From an uncultured Lachnospiraceae bacterium (GTDB taxonomy: Bacteria; Bacillota; Clostridia; Lachnospirales; Lachnospiraceae), in assembly GCA_947174665.1 (NCBI GenBank), contig CAMWJV010000014.1:1-39131 (forward strand): a stretch of DNA of 39,131 bases. The letters run 5' to 3'. The notes under the pieces were generated by a model that was not told where the DNA came from, searched no databases, and saw only the letters and a list, made by a program, of their open reading frames with translations. How positions within the stretch are numbered: the first letter of the stretch is position 1; every line of letters starts with the position of its first letter. The position numbers and the translations under genes were made by a program. Positions 24,256 to 32,116 of the stretch are shown one piece after another.

Positions 24256-24395
24256 GGGTGACTGCGCAGCAGGAACCGCGCCGCAAGGGAATGCATCGTG
24301 GGTCGCACGGGCTCCGTAAGGGTAGTGAGGGTGACTGCGCAGCAGGAACCGCGCCGCGAGCGAATGCGCATCGTGGGTCGCACGGGCTCCGTAAG
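24256..24395. repeat. Two-copy GC-rich tandem repeat, 73-bp period, with palindromic segments
   Basis: Copy 1 spans 24256-24320 and copy 2 spans 24329-24395, separated by GGTAGTGA. Both run from GGGTGACTGCGCAG through AGGAACCGCGCCGC and ATCGTGGGTCGCAC to GGCTCCGTAAG; they differ at a few bases and by a GC insertion that completes ATGCGCAT in copy 2. CTGCGCAG is self-complementary. Just upstream, GGGC-GAA-GCCC (24236-24246) forms a hairpin. Together these fill the 262-base gap between flgG and the rod-binding gene. It is more GC-rich than the genes around it and looks like a dispersed structural repeat. Confidence 0.85.
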
Positions 24396-24427
24396 CAGAA
24401 ACTGCAAGAAGAAAGGAGAGCATATAA

Positions 24428-24847
24428 ATGGTAGACATGAGTGACATTACCGGCATGTACAGTGACGCCTATGCGAACGCTGCCAACCAGTCGGCTTCAA
24501 AGTTGAAGGATAAACTGAACGGTACGGATTATTCCAAGGCCACAGATGATGAACTGATGAATGCCTGCAAACAGTTTGAGGCATATTTTGTGGAACAGCT
24601 GTACAAGGGCATGATGAAGACTATACCCCAGAGTGAGAATACCTCGAATTATACCAGTACCATCACCGACTATTACAAGGATCAGATGATACAGTCCATC
24701 GCAGAACAGACCACGGAACAGAGCGGGCTGGGACTGGCCCAGATGCTTTATGAGCAGATGAAGCGGAATTACGGATTGGATACGGTTTCTGCGGAAGCTG
24801 TACAGTCTGCTGCGGGCGCTAATGCTTTTGAGAAGGTGGAAGAGTAA
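24428..24847 (+). CDS. Rod-binding protein, FlgJ N-terminal domain only
   Basis: A 139-residue protein matching the FlgJ rod-cap domain: DDELMNACKQFEAYFVEQLY, then KGMMKTIP, and TDYYKDQMIQSIAEQTTEQS with GLGLAQMLYEQMKRNYG. The peptidoglycan hydrolase domain of proteobacterial FlgJ is absent, as is normal in Firmicutes, where it acts as a rod assembly scaffold only. GGAGAG precedes ATG 24428. It lies past the repeat block after flgG, in the same direction, and its product should act with the FlhO/FlgG rod proteins. It ends in a clear terminator. Confidence 0.92.
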   Translation: MVDMSDITGMYSDAYANAANQSASKLKDKLNGTDYSKATDDELMNACKQFEAYFVEQLYKGMMKTIPQSENTSNYTSTITDYYKDQMIQSIAEQTTEQSGLGLAQMLYEQMKRNYGLDTVSAEAVQSAAGANAFEKVEE

Positions 24848-24872
24848 CCTGTTGAAAATGAAATGGTTTTTG

Positions 24873-24900
24873 AGGCTGCTGAACTAAAGCAGCCTTTTCT
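24873..24900 (+). terminator. Terminator after the rod-binding protein gene
   Basis: AGGCTGCT (24873-24880) and AGCAGCCT (24888-24895) form an 8-bp stem with a 7-base loop, followed by TTTTCT. It starts 25 bases past the stop. Confidence 0.85.
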
Positions 24901-24946
24901 GCGTATTAAGAAACTATAAGGAACAGTGCAAAACGGGAGCGGATGC

Positions 24947-27178
24947 ATGGAAACAATCAACGGATATGTGGATCATATTATTTTCCAGAATAAAGAGAAT
25001 GGCTATACGGTCATGAACCTGACGATGGAGGGGGAAGAGATTACCTGTGTGGGTATGTGCAGGGGATTGACTCAGGGAGAGACCATTTCAGCGCAGGGAG
25101 ACTATATAGAGCATCCAGTCTACGGCACACAGTTTAAGATTGGCAGCTTTCATACCGTGACACCGAAGGACAGCACCGGAATGGAGCGCTATCTTGGTTC
25201 GGGAGCCATAAAGGGAGTAGGGGCCGCTCTTGCAGCAAGGATTGTAAAAAAATTCGGCGATGATACCTTTCGTATTATAGAGGAGGAACCGGAGCGGCTG
25301 GCAGAGATAAAGGGCATCAGTGAGCATAAGGCCAGGGAAATTGCCATGCAGATGGAAGAAAAAAAGGATCTCCGCGATGCTATGGTCTACCTGCAGCAGT
25401 TCGGTATTTCAAATGCCCTGGCTGTGAAAATATACGACACATACGGTATGGAACTCTACGGAGTCATGAAGGAGAATCCATACAGGCTCGCGGAAGATAT
25501 ATCGGGAGTGGGCTTCCGGATGGCAGATGAGCTGGCTTCAAAGATTGGGATACACACAGATTCTGACTATCGCATCCGCAGCGGGATTCTCTATGTGCTG
25601 CTGCAGGCAGTAGGGGAGGGGCATTGCTTCCTGCCGGTGAATGAACTGCTTGAGAGAGCACAGACACTGCTGGAGGTAGATAAGGAGAATGTGCGCCCTC
25701 ACCTGGATAATCTGATGATGGATAAAAAGCTGGTGATAAAGGGAGACAGCATCTTTGCGTCCTCCTACTACTATGCGGAGCTGAACTGTGCACGGATGCT
25801 GATGGAGTTGAACGTCCCCATGGCAGAGGCGGAAAATCTTCCCTCTCAGAATACAGCCATTGAAAAGAGGCTGGAGGGACTGGCAAAGAGTCTGGAACTG
25901 GAGGCCAATGAGCTGCAGCTTAAGGCAGCCGCGGAGTGTATTCGTAACGGACTGTTTATTCTGTCCGGCGGTCCCGGAACAGGAAAGACCACAACCATCA
26001 ATATGATCATCCGCTATTTTGATGCGGAGGGCCTGGATATTTTTCTTGCTGCGCCTACCGGCCGCGCGGCAAAGCGGATGACGGAGGCCACAGGATTTGA
26101 GGCCAGGACGATTCATCGTATGCTGGAACTGAACGGTGCGCTTTCCGATGAAGAAACAAGGAAGGTTCGATTTGAGCGAAACGAAGAAAATCCATTAGAA
26201 ACAGATGTTATTATTATAGATGAGATGTCCATGGTGGACATTCAGCTGTTTCAGGCGCTTCTGAAAGCGATAGTGCCGGGGACAAGGCTGATACTGGTGG
26301 GAGATGTGAATCAGCTGCCCAGCGTGGGACCCGGGCAGGTATTGCGCGATTTGATCGGAAGCAGGCAATTTCCTATGGTGGAGCTGAAGAAAATATTCCG
26401 TCAGGCAGAAGAAAGTGACATTATTGTCAATGCACATAGAATTAATAGCGGACAGCAGATTGTGCTGGATAATAAATCCAGAGATTTTTTTATGCTGGAG
26501 CGAAATGACGCAAATGTCATATACAAGCATATGATACAGTTGATTCGTGAAAAACTTCCCAAATATGTGGGAGCAACGCCATTTGATATTCAGGTTCTGA
26601 CACCGATGCGGAAGGGAAGCCTGGGATGCGAGACACTGAACGGTATTCTGCAGCAGTATCTGAATCCGCCGGATGGCCGAAAACGTGAGCATGCCTGGGG
26701 CTCCGGGGTTTATCGGGAAGGAGATAAGGTCATGCAGGTTAAAAATAACTACCAGCTGGAGTGGGAGATTGTCAGCAAGTACGGAATTCCCATAGACAGA
26801 GGAACAGGCGTTTTTAACGGGGATATGGGCCGGATTATTCAGATTAACGAGAGCGCCTCCAGCATGGTTGTGGAGTATGATGAACAGCGCAGGGTGACTT
26901 ACCCGTTTTCTCTGCTGGAGGAACTGGAACTGTCCTACGCTATCACAATCCACAAGTCCCAGGGCAGCGAGTATCCTGCTGTTATTCTCCCTCTGCTGGG
27001 CGGTGCGAGAGTGCTGTTTAACAGAAATCTGCTGTACACAGCGATCACAAGGGCACGAAACTGTGTCACAATTTTAGGGAGCAGCGTAACGGTTCGCGAT
27101 ATGATAGACAATACAATTGATAACAGGCGTTATACAGCACTGGCTCAGCGAATCAGGGAGTGTTCACAGGAAATGTGA
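24947..27178 (+). CDS. recD2: ATP-dependent RecD-like DNA helicase RecD2
   Basis: A 743-residue SF1B helicase. The frame opens at a GTG (24926), but the family starts METINGYVDHIIFQNKENGY, so ATG 24947 is preferred. Layout: N-terminal OB-like domain (1-75), helix-hairpin-helix region (GAIKGVGAALAARIVKKFG and GISEHKAREIAMQM), Walker A GGPGTGKTTT (about 342-351), Walker B VIIIDEMSMVD, LVGDVNQLPSVGPGQVL, and C-terminal TIHKSQGSEYPAV with LLYTAITRA. It translocates 5' to 3' and acts in DNA repair and fork maintenance without RecBC. Its end overlaps the candidate start of comF, so they are probably coupled. Confidence 0.95.
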   Translation: METINGYVDHIIFQNKENGYTVMNLTMEGEEITCVGMCRGLTQGETISAQGDYIEHPVYGTQFKIGSFHTVTPKDSTGMERYLGSGAIKGVGAALAARIVKKFGDDTFRIIEEEPERLAEIKGISEHKAREIAMQMEEKKDLRDAMVYLQQFGISNALAVKIYDTYGMELYGVMKENPYRLAEDISGVGFRMADELASKIGIHTDSDYRIRSGILYVLLQAVGEGHCFLPVNELLERAQTLLEVDKENVRPHLDNLMMDKKLVIKGDSIFASSYYYAELNCARMLMELNVPMAEAENLPSQNTAIEKRLEGLAKSLELEANELQLKAAAECIRNGLFILSGGPGTGKTTTINMIIRYFDAEGLDIFLAAPTGRAAKRMTEATGFEARTIHRMLELNGALSDEETRKVRFERNEENPLETDVIIIDEMSMVDIQLFQALLKAIVPGTRLILVGDVNQLPSVGPGQVLRDLIGSRQFPMVELKKIFRQAEESDIIVNAHRINSGQQIVLDNKSRDFFMLERNDANVIYKHMIQLIREKLPKYVGATPFDIQVLTPMRKGSLGCETLNGILQQYLNPPDGRKREHAWGSGVYREGDKVMQVKNNYQLEWEIVSKYGIPIDRGTGVFNGDMGRIIQINESASSMVVEYDEQRRVTYPFSLLEELELSYAITIHKSQGSEYPAVILPLLGGARVLFNRNLLYTAITRARNCVTILGSSVTVRDMIDNTIDNRRYTALAQRIRECSQEM

Positions 27179-27921
27179 GGAGGTTGAGAAGGTTTTTGAA
27201 GAATATAAAAGAGATTATGCCCCTGCGGGGCATTCTTCAGGCGGTTTACCCCCGGCGATGTCCCGTCTGCGATGACATTGTGCGGCAGAGGGGAGAGAAG
27301 ATATGTCTGGAATGTGTGGGCAAATTAAAGCTTTTGACGCCGCCGTGGTGCATGCGCTGTGGCAAAAAGACGGAGGAGGGAGAGGAATACTGCCGGGATT
27401 GCAGGGAGAGAAAACATTTTTTTGAGCGTGGCAGAGCACTCTATGAATATGACAGCGCGGCAGAGTCCATCTATCGCTTTAAGTATGGGGGAAGAAGGGA
27501 ATACGCGGAATTTTTCGGGGAACAGATTGTGGATTACCTGGGGGATTTTATCAGGGCTTTGCATCCGGACGGATTTGTACCTATCCCGCTGCACAGGCGC
27601 AGAAAAGCCGGTCGGGGATATAATCAGGCCGCCTTGTTGGCTGAGGCGGTGGGACAGCGGATGGGCGTTCCGGTATACCAACATTTGCTGGTTCGGGTGA
27701 GGAATACCGAGCCTCAAAAAAAATTAAATCCTGCAGAACGTCAAAATAATTTGAAAAAGGCTTTCAATATACCCAAAAATGATGTAAAATTAAAGACGAT
27801 TCTAGTTTTCGATGACATTTATACCACCGGGGCTACCATCGATGAGGCGGCAAGGGTGTTGAAAGCGGCCGGTGCAGAGCGGGTTTATTATGTCACTCTG
27901 GCCTGCGGAGCAGGTGTATAA
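27160..27921 (+). CDS. comF: ComF-family phosphoribosyltransferase-like protein
   Basis: Up to 253 residues. An N-terminal zinc ribbon (YPRRCPVCDDIV, CLECVGK, CMRCGKKTEEGEEYCRDC) is followed by a phosphoribosyltransferase-type domain with the PRPP-binding motif VFDDIYTTGATIDEA near the C-terminus. ComF proteins assist DNA uptake or processing during competence, and are kept in many non-competent Firmicutes. The start is uncertain: GTG 27160 overlaps recD2, while GAGGAGG at 27177-27183 suggests TTG 27196. The gene runs directly into yvyF with a one-base overlap of the frame end with an in-frame ATG. Confidence 0.9.
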   Translation: MFTGNVRRLRRFLKNIKEIMPLRGILQAVYPRRCPVCDDIVRQRGEKICLECVGKLKLLTPPWCMRCGKKTEEGEEYCRDCRERKHFFERGRALYEYDSAAESIYRFKYGGRREYAEFFGEQIVDYLGDFIRALHPDGFVPIPLHRRRKAGRGYNQAALLAEAVGQRMGVPVYQHLLVRVRNTEPQKKLNPAERQNNLKKAFNIPKNDVKLKTILVFDDIYTTGATIDEAARVLKAAGAERVYYVTLACGAGV

Positions 27922-27950
27922 TGAATTTTGCCGCAAAAATGGAGGATACT

Positions 27951-28358
27951 ATGAATATTAAAAATTGCAGAGTTTGTGGACGGATTTACAACTATGTATC
28001 AGGCCCCAACACTTGTCCTGCTTGTCGGGAAAGTCTGGAGGCAAAGTTTCAGGAGGTAAAGGAGTACATTCGGGAGCACAAGGGTGTGGGGATTACTCAG
28101 GTTGCCGAGGCATGTGATGTGGAACCGGCGCAGATCCGCCAGTGGCTGAAGGATGAGCGGCTTGAGGTTACGGAGGATTCCGCCCTGTATCTGACCTGCG
28201 AATCCTGTGGTGCGGCTATCCGCAGCGGGAGATTCTGTGAAAAATGCAAGAATAATGTGACGCAGGATCTTAAGAATATATTGAGTACAGGACGACCGAA
28301 GCCCGAGCCCAAAAAGGAGACCAAAGAGGACGGGGCCAAGATGAGGTTCCTGAAATAG
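27951..28358 (+). CDS. YvyF-like flagellar operon protein (TIGR03826 family)
   Basis: A 135-residue protein from ATG 27951, chosen because GGAGG sits at 27941-27945 and homologues begin MNIKNCRVCGRIYNYVSG. It has two zinc ribbons (CRVCG...CPAC and CESCG...CEKC) flanking a helical, winged-helix-like region (VKEYIREHKGVGITQVAEAC, QIRQWLKDERLEV). The family is encoded next to comF and flagellar genes in Bacillus and Clostridia and is annotated as a flagellar protein of unknown mechanism. The comF-yvyF neighbourhood is preserved here, but the usual flgM-flgK genes are missing, replaced by the membrane pair leading to cdaA. Confidence 0.88.
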   Translation: MNIKNCRVCGRIYNYVSGPNTCPACRESLEAKFQEVKEYIREHKGVGITQVAEACDVEPAQIRQWLKDERLEVTEDSALYLTCESCGAAIRSGRFCEKCKNNVTQDLKNILSTGRPKPEPKKETKEDGAKMRFLK

Positions 28359-28368
28359 GAGGCTTTCT

Positions 28369-28791
28369 ATGCTGAACGAGGAACGTGTGATATTGATGAC
28401 ACAAATGGCATCTTATGAAGGCGGCGAGGGCAGGAAGAATGTCAAGATCGGCAATTATTTCCGCAGCGATTATATTGCCGTCCAGGTTCTGAAGTCCGTT
28501 GTCAGCGGAACGATTGCCTTTGGAATCATATTTGCACTGTATATTTTATATGACTTTGAGGTGTTTATGCAGGATCTGTATAAGATAGATCTGCTTGCTT
28601 TTGCAAAGAATGTGTTGACCAACTATGCGATTTCAATCGTGGCATATGGTCTGCTGACGTATATCATCAGCACCTACCGCTATGTAAAGGCAAAAAAAAG
28701 CCTCAAGAGTTATTATCATAGTTTAAAAAAGCTGAGTTCTCTCTATGGCGATGAAAGCGTCAAAAAGAAGTCGGCTGGAGGAAGTAAATGA
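28369..28791 (+). CDS. Uncharacterised membrane protein, two transmembrane segments
   Basis: A 140-residue protein with AGGAGG before ATG 28369. The N-terminal 35 residues are polar (ASYEGGEGRKNVKIGNYF). Two hydrophobic segments (about 45-64 and 83-101, VVSGTIAFGIIFALYILY and NYAISIVAYGLLTYIIS) are joined by an acidic loop. The C-terminus is basic (VKAKKSLKSYYHSLKKLSS). The last codons overlap the start of the next gene as ATGA, so the two are translationally coupled. I do not recognise a named family. The position just before another membrane protein and cdaA suggests an envelope role. Confidence 0.8.
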   Translation: MLNEERVILMTQMASYEGGEGRKNVKIGNYFRSDYIAVQVLKSVVSGTIAFGIIFALYILYDFEVFMQDLYKIDLLAFAKNVLTNYAISIVAYGLLTYIISTYRYVKAKKSLKSYYHSLKKLSSLYGDESVKKKSAGGSK

Positions 28792-29912
28792 CAGGATTAC
28801 TGGAAATAAGAGAACGGATAAAAATGCTGTACAGCAGGTATGAGGTGTTCATCCTGCCCATAGTAAAGTTTTTGTTTGCATTAATTGTGCTGAACACGCT
28901 GAATGGTAAAATAGGCTACATGAAAAGGCTTGACAATATTGCCATTGTGTTGATCGTGTCATTAATGTGTTCTTTTCTGCCGAAGGGCTGCATGGTAATA
29001 TTTGCGGCGTTGTTCAGTTTGCTTCATATGTACGCGCTGTCCATGGAAGTCGCACTGGTGGGGCTGTGTATGTTTCTTGTTATGTTTTTGCTGTTTTTCC
29101 GATTCAGTCCCAAAGATTCGGTGCTTGCGCTGCTGACGCCCCTGCTCTTCGCCATGAAGATTCCCTATGTGATTCCTATTGCGGCAGGATTGCTTTGCTC
29201 GCCTGCGTCTGCCGTGTCGGTAGGGTGCGGTGTGGCGGCGCACTATTTCTTTCAGACGGTGATCGTGAGTGCACCTGCCCTCGGTACTATGGGGGATTCT
29301 GAGGCGATAGCAAAGCTGAGGCTGATCATTGACGGAATTGTTAAGAATAAGGAGATGTTGGTTGTCATTGCAGCCTATGGTATCACGATAGTGGTAGTTT
29401 ACCTGATCAGGAGAATGTCCCTTGATCATGTCTGGACCATTGCGATGGTGGCGGGGGCTATGACGAACATTGTGATTCTGCTGGTGGGCGATTTGGTTTA
29501 TGATATCAATATTTCTATCGGCGGTGCACTGCTGGGTTCGCTTCTGGCGCTGGCGGTGGCGAAGGTCATTGAATTTTTCCGCTTCTGTGTGGATTACAGC
29601 CGGACGGAAAAGGTGCAGTTTGAGGATGACGAATACTATTATTATGTCAAGGCAGTACCAAAGATGACGGTATCAGCGCCTGCAAAGACCGTGAAGAGGA
29701 TCAACACACAGCGGCACAGAGGCAGTGAACGCGGCGTTACCACGGAGTTAACTCCGAAACGAGCTCAGGAGAGGGCCCAGAGCAGGAGCGGCGGTTCGTC
29801 GGGAGCGCGGAGGACGAGAGGAGATTACAGAGGCGGAAAAAGTGTCACTGTCGGAAATATGGATCCGGACGTTGAAAATATGGGAAATGATGACTACGAG
29901 GAATTATTTTAA
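28788..29912 (+). CDS. Uncharacterised polytopic membrane protein with a basic RG-rich tail
   Basis: A 374-residue protein with about eight or nine hydrophobic segments in the first 265 residues (for example FILPIVKFLFALIVL, IAIVLIVSLMCSFL, MLVVIAAYGITIVVVYLI, IGGALLGSLLALAVAKVIEFF). An acidic EDDEYYYYVKAVPKMTV stretch follows, then a disordered, Arg/Ser/Gly-rich tail (about 300-360) with an acidic end (NMGNDDYEELF). No catalytic motif is seen. The start overlaps the preceding gene by four bases, and cdaA begins 29 bases after the stop. I infer a lineage-specific envelope protein working with the cyclic-di-AMP module; the function is unknown. Confidence 0.82.
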   Translation: MTGLLEIRERIKMLYSRYEVFILPIVKFLFALIVLNTLNGKIGYMKRLDNIAIVLIVSLMCSFLPKGCMVIFAALFSLLHMYALSMEVALVGLCMFLVMFLLFFRFSPKDSVLALLTPLLFAMKIPYVIPIAAGLLCSPASAVSVGCGVAAHYFFQTVIVSAPALGTMGDSEAIAKLRLIIDGIVKNKEMLVVIAAYGITIVVVYLIRRMSLDHVWTIAMVAGAMTNIVILLVGDLVYDINISIGGALLGSLLALAVAKVIEFFRFCVDYSRTEKVQFEDDEYYYYVKAVPKMTVSAPAKTVKRINTQRHRGSERGVTTELTPKRAQERAQSRSGGSSGARRTRGDYRGGKSVTVGNMDPDVENMGNDDYEELF

Positions 29913-29941
29913 TTATAAAAGATAAGTGAGACATGTAGCAG

Positions 29942-30838
29942 ATGCAGTGGGTTGATACGTTAGTTAATTATGTGAAAGATTTCAGCACATACCGAACAAC
30001 GATTGGGGCAGGAGATATTTTGGAAATCCTGATCATCGCTTTTTTGGTATACTATATTCTGGCCTGGATGAAGACAACCAGGGCATGGCAGCTGCTGAAG
30101 GGACTTATTGTAATCTGCATTGTGCTGCTGCTGGCCTATATCATGGAAATGAGTACCATACTCTGGCTGGCGGAGAATATGCTGAGCGTTGCGGTGATTG
30201 CCATTGTCGTAGTGATGCAGCCGGAACTGCGGCATGCTCTGGAGCAGCTGGGCAAAAAGAATTTTCTTCCAACCGGTATGTTCTCTGATGCTTCAAAGCG
30301 GGAACAGGAGACTTTTTCCGAAAAGACCATAAATGAGATTGTCAAGGCAAGCTTCGAGATGGGCAGAGCCAGAACCGGAGCGCTGATCGTCATTGAACAG
30401 AACGAGTCCCTCAGGGATTACGAGCGGACCGGCATCGAGGTGGATGGTATCGTCACAAGCCAGCTGCTCATTAATATATTTGAACATAATACTCCGCTGC
30501 ATGACGGAGCTGTTATTGTGCGGGGAAACAGAATTACCTCCGCCACCTGTTATCTTCCGCTGTCAGATAACCTGGATCTGAGCAAGGAACTGGGAACCAG
30601 GCACAGAGCGGGAGTGGGTGTCTCCGAAGCCACGGATTCCCTGACGGTTATTGTATCTGAGGAGACAGGAAAGGTGAGTGTGGCTTATGAGGGGCAGATT
30701 GAGAGAGGCTTTGACTCCGATGGGCTGAAGGCCAGGCTGCAGCAGGTACTAAACAAACAGGACGAGGAGAAGACCAGGGGAAAGCATATCTGGAAGGGGA
30801 GGAGCAAGGCGAAGAATGAAAAAGAAAATATTTCATAA
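29942..30838 (+). CDS. cdaA: Diadenylate cyclase CdaA
   Basis: A 298-residue membrane-bound enzyme that makes cyclic di-AMP from two ATP. Three N-terminal membrane segments (about 25-42, 50-68 and 78-92) precede a DAC domain. The catalytic DGA motif is at 188-190 (LHDGAVI) and the RHR motif at 220-222 (GTRHRAGVG), both intact. A basic C-terminal tail (after about 270) is longer than in Bacillus. The frame overlaps cdaR by 23 bases. The cdaA-cdaR-glmM order is the standard Firmicute module linking the nucleotide signal to cell-wall precursor synthesis and osmotic/potassium control. Confidence 0.97.
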   Translation: MQWVDTLVNYVKDFSTYRTTIGAGDILEILIIAFLVYYILAWMKTTRAWQLLKGLIVICIVLLLAYIMEMSTILWLAENMLSVAVIAIVVVMQPELRHALEQLGKKNFLPTGMFSDASKREQETFSEKTINEIVKASFEMGRARTGALIVIEQNESLRDYERTGIEVDGIVTSQLLINIFEHNTPLHDGAVIVRGNRITSATCYLPLSDNLDLSKELGTRHRAGVGVSEATDSLTVIVSEETGKVSVAYEGQIERGFDSDGLKARLQQVLNKQDEEKTRGKHIWKGRSKAKNEKENIS

Positions 30839-32114
30839 CTGGGGCTTGAAGCTGACTTCCCTGCTTCTGGCTTTTGTGCTGTGGTTCCTGGCAGTACAGA
30901 TAAACGATCCTAAGGATACGGTGACTTTCTCAGGTATTTCCGTGAAACTGACAAACACAGACCTGCTTGAGGAGGAGAATAAGGTATACGAAATAATGGA
31001 CAATACGGATACTGTGCGGGTGACTATCCGGGCGCCGAAAAGCGTCACAAAGGATCTTAGGGCATCCGATATTGTGGCCGTTGCGGATGTGAGCAAGCTG
31101 ACAGACATCAATACCATTGCTATATCATATAGTATTCAGGGGGTTTCATCCACCAGTTATGATGCTATAAGAGGGGATCACGATACGGTACGTCTGAATG
31201 TGGAGGACAGAGCCAGCAAATGGATTCGTGTGCTGAGTCAGACCGTAGGTGAGGTGGCGGATGGTTATCTTGTGATGAATTCTTCTGCTGACCAGACTCA
31301 GATTAATGTTACCGGTCCTGAGTCGGCGGTGTCAAAGATCAGCTATGCCGGAGTGGAGGTTGATGTCAGCGGTGCAACCAACAGCATGTCTCTGAGTGTG
31401 GAGCCCAGGCTCTATGATGCGGAGGGAAATCTTCTGGAGCTGTCCGGTGTTAATACGAATGTGAACTCTATTCACATGACAGTGGAAGTGCTGGCAGTTA
31501 AGGAGGTGCCCGTGAAGCTGGCTGTGACGGGTAATCCCGCAGAGGGTTATCTGGCTACGGGACAGGTGGAATGCGATATTGAGAACGTGAGGATTGCGGG
31601 GCCGGCGACGGTCATTGCCGGAATAAACAGCATATCCATTCCGGCGGAGCTGCTTGATATTACCGGAGCTACGGGTAATGTGGTGAATACCATCAATATT
31701 AAGGATTATCTGAAGGACAATGTCAGACTTGCGGACAACAGCTTTAGCGGACGAGTGACAGTAACCGTCTATGTGGAACCCATAGTAGACAGGACGATTG
31801 TACTGAGTAAGGATGACTTTGAGTTTGTCAATGTACCTGATGGCTACAATCTGGAACTGGTAGAGCCGGATGGAGGCTATAAGCTGACGGTTTCCGGACT
31901 GGAAAAGGATGTTTCGGCAGTGCCTGAGGAGTTGATCCGGGGACAGGTGGACATTGCGGCATGGCTGGCGGAGGAAGACATAGAAGAGCCGGAGGAAAGG
32001 GATTACAGGATTCCTGTTATCATTACCCTGCCAAATGACATTCCGCTGGAGGATGTTTCTATGGAAAACGAAATCACAATAACAGTAAGATTTATGAAAC
32101 CGGAGGAAGTGTAG
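30816..32114 (+). CDS. cdaR: CdaA regulator CdaR, YbbR-domain protein
   Basis: A 432-residue protein with a single N-terminal membrane segment (LTSLLLAFVLWFLAVQ, about 12-28) and an extracytoplasmic part made of successive YbbR repeats. Repeats with typical wording are YEIMDNTDTVRVTIRAPKSV, VSKISYAGVEVDVSG, LAVTGNPAEGYLATG and VTVTVYVEPIVDRTIV. CdaR binds CdaA at the membrane and adjusts its activity. The start lies inside the end of cdaA, and its stop is two bases before glmM, so expression of all three is tightly linked. Confidence 0.94.
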   Translation: MKKKIFHNWGLKLTSLLLAFVLWFLAVQINDPKDTVTFSGISVKLTNTDLLEEENKVYEIMDNTDTVRVTIRAPKSVTKDLRASDIVAVADVSKLTDINTIAISYSIQGVSSTSYDAIRGDHDTVRLNVEDRASKWIRVLSQTVGEVADGYLVMNSSADQTQINVTGPESAVSKISYAGVEVDVSGATNSMSLSVEPRLYDAEGNLLELSGVNTNVNSIHMTVEVLAVKEVPVKLAVTGNPAEGYLATGQVECDIENVRIAGPATVIAGINSISIPAELLDITGATGNVVNTINIKDYLKDNVRLADNSFSGRVTVTVYVEPIVDRTIVLSKDDFEFVNVPDGYNLELVEPDGGYKLTVSGLEKDVSAVPEELIRGQVDIAAWLAEEDIEEPEERDYRIPVIITLPNDIPLEDVSMENEITITVRFMKPEEV

Positions 32115-32116
32115 GG

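Noticed and set aside
24256..24395. Possible CRISPR array
   Set aside because: Only two copies, repeat unit about 66 bp, spacer of 8 bp, and no cas genes nearby.
24154..24456. Minus-strand ORFs with repeated YGARATHDA-type peptide segments
   Set aside because: The repetition comes from the two-copy DNA repeat; no ribosome binding site and no protein family recognised.
26195..26953. 252-residue open frame on the minus strand
   Set aside because: Antisense to the helicase motifs of recD2; composition is shadow-like.
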